Assembly (NCBI GenBank): GCA_028821575.1
Contig: JAPPFW010000002.1
Span: forward strand, 82,525-146,524
DNA from: a bacterium
GTDB taxonomy: Bacteria; Actinomycetota; Acidimicrobiia; Spongiisociales; Spongiisociaceae
DNA length: 64,000 bases
Direction of reading: 5' to 3'
This document shows positions 19,908 through 28,200 of the stretch, piece after piece. The notes below the pieces were generated by a model. It did no database searches and was not told the origin of the DNA. It worked only from the letters and a program-made list of their open reading frames with translations. Position numbers and translations under genes: made by a program. The stretch's first letter is position 1. Every line of letters starts with the position of its first letter.

Positions 19908-20873
19908 ATGGTGAGCACGCTGGAAGGGAGGGCTCCCAAGTTCGGAGTGCTCTTCGCTCCCCCTATCGGGCCGGAACCGGTGGTCGAGGTCGCCAAGCGG
20001 GCCGAAGCTCTGGGGTTCGATGCCTTCTACGTTGCAGACCACTTCAACGAGGTGATATCGCCAGTACCCACGCTGGCCGCGGTCGCAACCTGCACATCCC
20101 TTCGCGTCGGCGCATACATGCTGGCCAACGACCTGCGGCACCCCGCCCTGGTGGCCAGGGACTTCGCCGCGTTGGACGTCCTATCGGAGGGTCGGGTTGA
20201 ATTGGGGATGGGCGCCGGATGGTGGCCCGCCGACTACCGCGCGGTGGGTCTCGACATGGACCGGCCCGGAAATCGGATCTCCAGGCTCCGCGAGGCGGTG
20301 GAGCTCGTGAGAGCATGCTGGACCGCCCAGGAGGTCAACCATCGAGGCGAGTGGTACCGAGCCCACCTCAACCCGATGTTCCGGACGGTACAGAGACCGC
20401 ACCCACCCATCATCGTGGGCGGGGGAGGCCCGAAGCTACTCCGAGCGGCCGCCGAACTGGCGGATGTGGTGTCCATCGGCATCTCCCTCGCCAGCGGCCG
20501 GCGTGCCGACATGCCGGCCTCGAACGCCGCGGCCACGTTCGAGGAGGTGGAACGCAAGGTCCGGACGGCTCGGCGGGAGAGCCGTAGAAGCGCGGCCATC
20601 GACATGCTCCTGTTCCGGGTGGCCGTGGACGAGCGGTCGTCCGAACTGGTGGACTCCGTGGCCGCCGCGCATGCCATCCCGCCCGAACAAGTCATGGCGT
20701 CGCCGTACATGCAGGTAGGGTCGCTGGACGAAGTGGTGGCAGGATTCGAACGGCTGGTGAGGTTGGGAGTGGACTCCGTTGTGGTGAGATCCTCTGACAT
20801 GGAGGCCGGCGCGCAGGTCAAGGAAGCCCTGATGGCAAAGCCGCCACCGGTCCGGGCATGTAGCTCCGTCTGA
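19908..20873 (+). CDS. LLM-class F420-dependent oxidoreductase
   Basis: This 321-aa luciferase-like monooxygenase-fold protein is most like the actinobacterial TIGR03621 group. It begins FGVLFAPPIGPEPVVEVAKR and has the cofactor-binding VELGMGAGWWPADYRAVGLD and the IIVGGGGPKLLRAAAELAD segment. The family uses reduced F420 (some members FMN) to reduce or oxidise unknown substrates. The start is the ATG at 19908. The 249-bp gap before it (19659-19907) shows no recognisable element. It is followed after 98 bp by the FGGY kinase, a possible but unproven operon partner. Confidence 0.85.
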   Translation: MVSTLEGRAPKFGVLFAPPIGPEPVVEVAKRAEALGFDAFYVADHFNEVISPVPTLAAVATCTSLRVGAYMLANDLRHPALVARDFAALDVLSEGRVELGMGAGWWPADYRAVGLDMDRPGNRISRLREAVELVRACWTAQEVNHRGEWYRAHLNPMFRTVQRPHPPIIVGGGGPKLLRAAAELADVVSIGISLASGRRADMPASNAAATFEEVERKVRTARRESRRSAAIDMLLFRVAVDERSSELVDSVAAAHAIPPEQVMASPYMQVGSLDEVVAGFERLVRLGVDSVVVRSSDMEAGAQVKEALMAKPPPVRACSSV

Positions 20874-20971
20874 CAGGGAATTCCGGTGTCGGTCGCGTTC
20901 AGCCGGCGAAGAAGCCGGACTCCGGCTCTGTCGTAGCCCTCGACGAGCCCGAACGATGGCAAGGATCTCGG

Positions 20972-22375
20972 ATGGGTGATCTGATTCTCGCCCTGGACAT
21001 AGGAACCTCACGGCTTAGATCCGCTCTGTTCGACGAGGCCGCCAACCCACTGCACTCGCCCGTGGCTTCCGTTCCGACCGGTCTGGAAACCGGGGCAGAC
21101 GGCAGGGCGATCCTGGATCCCTTCGCACTACTCGAGTCGGTCGGCGAGATCATCGAACGTTGCACACGCCGGGTGGACCGATCGCGGATCCGGGCGGTAG
21201 GAGGATCCTGCATGTGGCATTCCCTGCTCGGGGTGGACCGCGCTGGACGGCCATCCACACCGATCCTCACCTGGGCGGACACCCGCTCGACCCCGGACGC
21301 AGCCGCGCTCAGAACCGAGATCGACGAGAGTCGAGCCCACGCCAGGACCGGCTGCATGCTTCGTCCGTCGTATTGGCCGGCCAAATCGAGGTGGCTGGCC
21401 CGAACCCATCCCCGGGAGTTCTCCTCCACCAGACACTGGTTGGGCACCGCGGAGTGGCTCTGGTGGCAGCTGGGAGCAGGGAGAGCCTGTTCCGCGTCCA
21501 TGGCTTCGGGTACCGGTTTCTTCGAGACCGGAACGCCCAACTGGGACGCGAGGCTGCTTCATGGGTGCGGGATCTCGCGGGACCAACTGCCTCGCGTATC
21601 TGATGATCCGGGGGAGGGCCCGATCGGATCAGCCGGCTGGTTCCCGGCCATCGGGGACGGGGCTGCCTCGAACCTGGGAACCGGTGCCGCAGGCCCCGGT
21701 TGGGCGACGATCAACCTCGGTACGTCGGCGGCCTTTCGGGTGGTTTCGGATCGAACCGGCCCTGACCCTCCGTTCGGGCTGTTCAAGTATCGCCTCGACC
21801 TGGAGCGCTTCGTCATCGGAGGGGCGACCTCCAACGCAGGTAACGTGCGCGCCTGGTGCATCCGAGAGTTGCAGCTACCGGACAGCCACGCGCTGGATGC
21901 CGCGATGGCGCAGCGCCCGCTACCCGAGCACGGACTCACGGTGTTGCCTTACTGGAGTGGTGAACGGGCGCCGCGGTGGAGGGAGTCCGTCACGGGAACG
22001 ATCACCGGGATTCGCCAGTCAACCAATGCCATCGACATCTACCAGGCGATCACAGAGGCGACTTACTACCGCATCGCCGAGATCGCCGACCTGGTGGTCG
22101 GCAGGGGGGATGTGGATATCGTCGTGTCGGGCGGAGGGTGCCGCTCGCGTTCCGAACTGCAGCGGTTGGCAAACGTTCTAGGCCGCCCGGTCCGGGCCGC
22201 CACGGACCCGGAAGCCTCTCTGCGCGGAGCGGCGGTGTTCGTGCTGGAACGCCTGGGAGTGAGAGTCCCAACCCCTCCCGCGAGCGATCCGCTGGAACCT
22301 GACCGGTTCGCGGTCGAACGCTACGCCGAACTCCGCTCACGACAGGCTGCCCTGGATGCGAGGCTGGGCTTGTGA
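20972..22375 (+). CDS. FGGY-family carbohydrate kinase (gluconokinase-like)
   Basis: This 467-aa protein has the two-domain ASKHA sugar-kinase fold. Phosphate 1 is LALDIGTSRLRSALFD at the N-terminus, phosphate 2 is TINLGTSAAFRV (about residue 247), and the adenosine-binding loop is VSGGGCRSRSELQRLANVLG. PYWSGERAPRW matches the gluconate/xylulose kinase branch (usually SGER.P.W). The substrate cannot be fixed from sequence; gluconate or a related sugar acid is most likely. It lies downstream of the LLM oxidoreductase with no sugar transporter nearby. Confidence 0.83.
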   Translation: MGDLILALDIGTSRLRSALFDEAANPLHSPVASVPTGLETGADGRAILDPFALLESVGEIIERCTRRVDRSRIRAVGGSCMWHSLLGVDRAGRPSTPILTWADTRSTPDAAALRTEIDESRAHARTGCMLRPSYWPAKSRWLARTHPREFSSTRHWLGTAEWLWWQLGAGRACSASMASGTGFFETGTPNWDARLLHGCGISRDQLPRVSDDPGEGPIGSAGWFPAIGDGAASNLGTGAAGPGWATINLGTSAAFRVVSDRTGPDPPFGLFKYRLDLERFVIGGATSNAGNVRAWCIRELQLPDSHALDAAMAQRPLPEHGLTVLPYWSGERAPRWRESVTGTITGIRQSTNAIDIYQAITEATYYRIAEIADLVVGRGDVDIVVSGGGCRSRSELQRLANVLGRPVRAATDPEASLRGAAVFVLERLGVRVPTPPASDPLEPDRFAVERYAELRSRQAALDARLGL

Positions 22376-22512
22376 ACGTCGCCAGGAGTGGGCACCGGCA
22401 CGCACCCAACGCTCCGAGCGACCGGAGATGTACCCCACGAATCCGCTTAGGATGAACAGTCCGCAGCGACCCCGGTCGCCGTGTCCCCAACTTCTACCGA
22501 CAAGGAGAAAGA

Positions 22513-23280
22513 GTGAAGCATCCGCACGGCACCTTTTGCTGGATGGACATCTACCTACCCAACCCTGATCGTGGTAAGGCCTTCTATAGCGATCTCTTCG
22601 GCTGGGACTGGACGGACACCCCCATGGGTGATTCGGGGATGATCTACACGGTGTTCAACCTCGAAGGCAAGGCCGTAGGGGCACTCGGACCCGCAATGCC
22701 GGGGATGTTGCCCGAAGGGGTTCCACCTCACTGGTTCTCCTACCTTGCCGTCGATGACCTGGACGCCACGGCCGAACGAGCGCGCTCGCTGGGGGCGACT
22801 TTCATGATGGGACCAGCCGATGTGGGGAACGGAAGGGTTGCGTTGATGCAGGACTCTGCCGGCGCCTCGGTGTTCCTCTGGCAGGCCCTCGAGTTCGGAG
22901 GGGCGGAGATCATCCGCAGTCCCGGTTCCCTGGTCTGGAACGAACTGTACACCCGCGACCTGGAGTCGACCAAGAGCTTCTACTCGGGCCTGTTCGACTG
23001 GGAGTGGAGCACCGCGCCGATCCCTGAGGGCGGCGACTACCACCTGGCCTCGATCGGCGAATTCCTGGTGTGCGGGGTACTCGAGATGGACGAGAACTGG
23101 GGAGAGATACCGCCCCACTGGATGGTCTACATCCAGGTCGAGGACATTGATTCGGTGGCTGCCAAGGTGACGAGTCTGGGCGGCGATGTCTGCGTCCCGG
23201 TGACCGACATCATGGTCGGCCGCTTCGCGGTGGTGAACGACGATCAGAAGGGAACCTTCACCATCTTCGAGCCCCGCTGA
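22513..23280 (+). CDS. VOC-family protein with two glyoxalase-like domains
   Basis: Its 255 aa comprise two tandem vicinal-oxygen-chelate modules (about residues 5-125 and 135-252). Each opens with the same pattern: FCWMDIYLPNPDRGKAFYSDLFGWDW in outline, then LVWNELYTRDLESTKSFYSGLFDWEW in outline, given here only to show the duplicated DxxxxxxFYxxLFxW core. Such CFP32-like actinobacterial proteins have no fixed substrate; glyoxalase, antibiotic-binding and dioxygenase roles occur in the superfamily. The GTG start at 22513 has an excellent AAGGAGAAAGA site. It forms a single-gene unit. Confidence 0.85.
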   Translation: MKHPHGTFCWMDIYLPNPDRGKAFYSDLFGWDWTDTPMGDSGMIYTVFNLEGKAVGALGPAMPGMLPEGVPPHWFSYLAVDDLDATAERARSLGATFMMGPADVGNGRVALMQDSAGASVFLWQALEFGGAEIIRSPGSLVWNELYTRDLESTKSFYSGLFDWEWSTAPIPEGGDYHLASIGEFLVCGVLEMDENWGEIPPHWMVYIQVEDIDSVAAKVTSLGGDVCVPVTDIMVGRFAVVNDDQKGTFTIFEPR

Positions 23281-23319
23281 CAGACCTGCCTTCTCCCGAG
23301 AGCCCGGGTACCCGCGTGC

Positions 23320-25134
23320 TCAGCGCACTCTTCGCAGAGCGCGTCCCATCGCACCGTCACCCGAGACGGTGATCACGAGTTCGTCCATCGCCCTGGTCAT
23401 GGCCACGTAGAGCAATCGCTTGACCGCGGTCTCCTGCTCAGCTTCGGGAACGTCGCGAACGTAGGCCTGGTTGACGCCTCCGATCAGAACCCGACTGAAC
23501 TCGAGACCCTTGAGACCTTGCAGGGTGGAAACCCGAACCTTGTCCCGTACGCTGACAGCCTTGTCACGGTTAGGTTTGTAACCTCTCTTATCCCTCTCCT
23601 GGACGTGGAAGTAGGGAAGTCGCCGCCGCCTGAACTCCTGCTCCAGCTGGTTCTCGAGATCGTGATGGCCGTACATGACGGCGATCTCCCCGACGTCCAC
23701 TCCGTCGTCGAGGAGGCGCTCAACCTCGTCCGCGATTGTCCTGGCCTCGCCCCGGACGTGCGGACAGTCGAGCAACCTGGGCATCGGGCCGCTCCGCGGA
23801 GCGGCCTCCGGCGAGATCCTTCCACGCACGTCTTCCGACGCGCGGGACTCCGACGACCATGCCGACGCGCCCTCGAGGAATGTCCACGCCAAAGACAGAA
23901 TCTCGCGCGTGTTGCGGTAGTTACGCCGGAAGACGGTGGTCCGTCCCCGGCCGGTCACCCCCGGAGGGTTCCAGGTCATGCTCCTCCGGTACACGTTCTG
24001 GGCACTGTCCAGAGCCATGACGAAGTGGCCGGCGCGGTAGGACCGTATGCCGTGTCCGGATGCCCGCAGATCGCGGCGCGACGGTTTCAGCATCGCGTAC
24101 GCAAGGTCGAGGCCGGGGTGATCGAAGTCCTGCGCCTCGTCGACCAGAACCACGTCGTACCGCCGGGACTCCGGGAGCCGGGCCGCCCGCTTCGCCGCCG
24201 ACCTTCGCAACTCCCCAAAATCGGAGGGGCGCCGCCCGGTTCCCGCCAGATCGTAGGCCAGCCGGTCGACGTTGGTGACCCTTATCCGCTCGCTCGGGTC
24301 AACCATCAACTGCAGCGCATTGGCGAGCAGGCGGTTGTAGCAGAGCAACAGGATCCGGTAGTTGGGGAAGAACCTGTGCAGGTGGCGGACCCGGTGGGTG
24401 AGCACCAGCGTCTTGCCGCTTCCCGCCACTCCGCGCAGGATCCGGTACCCCCAACCCAGGTGTTCGGAGACCCGCTCCTGCTGCCGGTCCATAACCCGGA
24501 TCAGATCCTCGGGCGCGATGTCGGGATCCTGGAAGAGAGGCAAGGTTTCGAACCCCTCGGTTCCGGAGCCGACGACGACGGGAGAGATGACCACCTCCGG
24601 GTTCATCACCGCGCGGGCCCGGCTCTCCTCCTGCTCACTCAGCCCCGGGCCGGCTGTGGCCGCCAGAATCCGCCGGATCGCGGGCTGCAGACTGCTCTCT
24701 GTCAGATCGGAATCGGCCAGGATGGGCAACTTGGCATCCTTCGGACCCACGGCGGGAACCGTCACCTCGTCGTGGTCCGGGACTGCCAGGACCGGCTCCA
24801 CCGGAAGGGACCTGACCAGAGCCCTGTCGATCCCCTTGCGTAGGTACTCGGCACGCTCCGCCACGTCGTCCCGTATCCGTACGACCTCCTCCTCGTTGAA
24901 CGTGCGCCAACCGGGGTGGCGCCTGCGCGTCACGGTCCTGATGCGCGGGGCTTGGACCACAAGGATCCCCGCCCCAGGATCGAGCAGTTCGAGGTATGGG
25001 GTACCCGCGTCCTGGTCCTTGAGCCAGACAGTCGTGTCGTGAGGCGTGAAGTCCCGCAGTGCCCTCGCCACCTGTCTCAGGCGATCCGGCACCGAGGACC
25101 GGCTCGGGATGTTCTCCGGTATGAGGAACGCCAT
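23320..25134 (-). CDS. UvrD/Rep-like superfamily 1 helicase with NERD-like N-terminus
   Basis: This 604-aa DNA helicase has an about 200-residue N-terminal region (WLKDQDAGTPYLELLDPGAGILVVQAP) that looks like a diverged NERD/nuclease-related domain, followed by a compact SF1 motor. The Walker A is GVAGSGKT (about residue 232), the Walker B is VDEAQDFDH (about 329), and the C-terminal motifs are LQGLKGLEFSRVLIGG and LLYVAMTRAMDELVI. Similar proteins occur as stand-alone repair or defence helicases. It ends 99 bp downstream of the triple-fusion gene's end on the same strand and may be cotranscribed with it. Confidence 0.82.
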   Translation of the reverse strand: MAFLIPENIPSRSSVPDRLRQVARALRDFTPHDTTVWLKDQDAGTPYLELLDPGAGILVVQAPRIRTVTRRRHPGWRTFNEEEVVRIRDDVAERAEYLRKGIDRALVRSLPVEPVLAVPDHDEVTVPAVGPKDAKLPILADSDLTESSLQPAIRRILAATAGPGLSEQEESRARAVMNPEVVISPVVVGSGTEGFETLPLFQDPDIAPEDLIRVMDRQQERVSEHLGWGYRILRGVAGSGKTLVLTHRVRHLHRFFPNYRILLLCYNRLLANALQLMVDPSERIRVTNVDRLAYDLAGTGRRPSDFGELRRSAAKRAARLPESRRYDVVLVDEAQDFDHPGLDLAYAMLKPSRRDLRASGHGIRSYRAGHFVMALDSAQNVYRRSMTWNPPGVTGRGRTTVFRRNYRNTREILSLAWTFLEGASAWSSESRASEDVRGRISPEAAPRSGPMPRLLDCPHVRGEARTIADEVERLLDDGVDVGEIAVMYGHHDLENQLEQEFRRRRLPYFHVQERDKRGYKPNRDKAVSVRDKVRVSTLQGLKGLEFSRVLIGGVNQAYVRDVPEAEQETAVKRLLYVAMTRAMDELVITVSGDGAMGRALRRVR

Positions 25135-25232
25135 CCGCGAGGCATCCTACCGGGCAAACGGTCCCGGTGGGCAACCGAAGCCCCAGGTCAACATGGGTTG
25201 GGGGACTACCCGTCCGACGGTCGGGGTTCCTC

Positions 25233-28200
25233 CTACTGCGCGTACCTGCCCGTGAGGAGTTCCCGACCGGCGGCGGTCAAGCGCAGGCTCGTGTAGACAC
25301 GACCATCGTATGCCACCTCGACCTCTTCGATGCGGCCGTCGCGGATCGCATCGTCGACCAACTCCTCGACCTGCCGCCGCTCCAGCATTCCCAGGCGATC
25401 GAAGCCGCCATGCAACAGGAGTTGGCGGGGGAGCGGGTGCGGCCCTCCGCCATCACCCTGCAAAGCGCGGATCAGATTCAGGCGGGAGAACTGTCCCCGC
25501 TCCATATCGTCGACCAGAACCAGGATGGTGAGCAGCGCGGTCTCCTGGATCGCTTCGCGCACGTCGGAGGCCCGGATATCGATCCGCTCCCAGGGACGAG
25601 GCAGGTCGGGCGTGCAGGCGTCGCACCCGCCACATACCTCGAAGGCCGGATCCGGCTCGCCGAGGTACCTCAACATCTCGCGGCGGCGGCACTCCGGGAA
25701 ACCGTGTGCCAGCCTTCGTGCGCGCCGAGCCCTCTCGCCCATCGTCTCGCGCCGACGGCGGATCAGGCTTCGCAGAAGGTGCCAGTCGGGTTCGCTTCCG
25801 GCCCGACGTTCGAAACTCCATCCGTACCTCCAGCCGGCGAAACCGCAGACACTCCTCTTCTGGAGTTCGAACAGGACGGCCTCGATCTCGGGGGGTTCCA
25901 CGTCGAGCCTCTGGCTCGCTCGGAGGCCGTGGTAGTCGCGTGAACCGGCCGCCATATCGCCGACGATCGACTCGGCTCGGCGCGCCAGATCCGGTCGCCG
26001 GAGCCGAAGATCGCCCATCTGTCCCTCAGTGTCCTCCAGGACGGATATCCGGCCGCGGAGGACAAAGTCACGATGCCGGCGCAGCGCTCCGACCTGGTCC
26101 AGGTAGTGGAGCGCCAGCGCCCTGGCCTGGTCCGGATTGCCGCCCGCGTCCCCGGCCGCCGATCCCTCGCTCCCAGGATCGATGTAGTTCATCCCGACAT
26201 CGAGCCCGTTCCACTCTCGCCGGATGTCGTCGAGCCTGGGAACCGAGGACTTCACGAAGAAGTCGTGGATACCGCAATCCCTCGGGGTTACCAGCAGCAC
26301 CGCCGCGCCGGTCTCGGGCCCGCTGCCATCCGCCGCGCCACGGGCCACCCGTCCCGTCTCCTGTACGTACTCCTCGATCGAGGCAGGCATCTCCAGATGC
26401 ACGATGAGGGCGATGTCGGGCTTGTCTATACCGAGGCCGAACGCCTTGGTGGCCACCACCACGTCGATCTCTCCGTGGCGGAAGGCGTCCTCGGTGTGCT
26501 GGCGCTCCGGGTACTCCATCTCGCCGTTGTACGGCCGGACGCGATGACCGAAGGTCCTGAGCAGGCCGGACAGGCGGGTGGTGTCCCTGACCCTCGGGAC
26601 ATAGACGATGGCGCTCTTGTTGCGAAAGGCCTCGACCACCTGCGCGACCCGTAGCTCCCGGTCACGCCTGTTGCTACAGCGCTCCACGTAGTAGCGGATC
26701 TCCGGCCGGTTCACCGAGCCGACCAGCGGCTCCGCCGACACACCCATCAACTCCGCGATGTCCTGGAGCACCTGGGAGGTGGCGGTGGCGGTCACTGCCA
26801 GAACCGGCAACCGGCCGCCGGTCACCTCGGCGATCGCCCTCGGGATCATCGCATACTCCGGCCGGAAGGAGTGACCCCACATCGATATGCAGTGGGCCTC
26901 GTCCACCGCCACGCGGGCCACGTCGACACCCGCCAGCCACGCCCGGAACAGCGGCGACCAGAGCCGTTCCGGACTCACGTACAGCAGCTTGATGTGTCCG
27001 CCCGCCGCAGCCCGCAGGATCGCCTCCTGCTCCGCCTGACCCACCCCCGCATAGATGGCCGCGGCTTCGGTGACCCCACGGGCGCGCAGGTTGTCGACCT
27101 GGTCTCGCATCAGCGCGATGAGCGGCGACACCACCAGGGTCACTCCCGGTGACACCAGGGCGGGAATCTGGTAGGTGACCGACTTCCCGGAGCCGGTCGG
27201 GAGGACAGCCACCGTGTCCTCGCCGCGCATGAACCGGGTCATGATCGTCCGCTGGCCGGGGCGCCACTTGTCGAATCCCAGCCACTGCCGGGCTGTCTCC
27301 AAGACCCGGTCGATGACTTCGCCGTCGGAGAGGTCATGCGCATCCACCCGGAGTGCAGCACGGGACAGCGTCTCGACACCCGGGATCCGGCCGATCCGTT
27401 CCCACCGATCGGAGTCGAGGGCGATGTCCAGATGGTCGGTAATCGCGGCGTACGCTTCGCCCGGAGTATCGACATCCCTCCGGGCAGGTGGCCCGGAGAG
27501 GCTACGGAGCAGGACATCGCGGTAGGGAACCGGGCGGCGCAGCCGGTTGTCGAGCACAACTGTCGCCCCCCGATCGTCCTCCCTCCGGATGAGCCGTCCC
27601 ACACCCTGCGCGAAGGCGATGGCCGCCCTCGGCACCATGTATTCGGCGAAGGGATCCCTCCCCGCCAGCTCGAGAAACTCCGTCCGGGCGCTCACGACAG
27701 GATCGCCGATCGAGTCGAAGGGCACCTTCTCAATCAGCAGCAGCCTGAGCGCGTCCCCCGGAATATCGACGCCCTCCCAGAAGGATCTGAGTCCCAGGAG
27801 GCATGCCGGCTGGTTGCCTCGCATCCGCTCGACCAACGCCGGCGATGAGGCGTCTCCCTGCGCCAGAAGCTCTATTCCCACCGGGGCCAGGTGTGAACGG
27901 GAGTGGTCCCGTACGTAGTCGAGCCGGGCCCGCGCCGTCATCAGAGCCATCCCTCCGCCATCCGCTGCAACGAAGAGTCGAGGGATCTCCGTGGCTTCGA
28001 TCTCCGTGAAGCGGTCCATCAGCCCACCGCGGGGTGCGGGCAGGTAGTCGGTCAGGAGGAGCAGATGCTGCTCGGAGAGCCTCTCGAAGGGTGTGCCGAT
28101 CACCCTGGACTCCGTGTTGCCGAGTCCGAGCCGACCGATCAGGTAGCCGAAGTCGTCACCGGAACGCAGGGTGGCCGAGGTCAGCACGACCGCGTGGGCC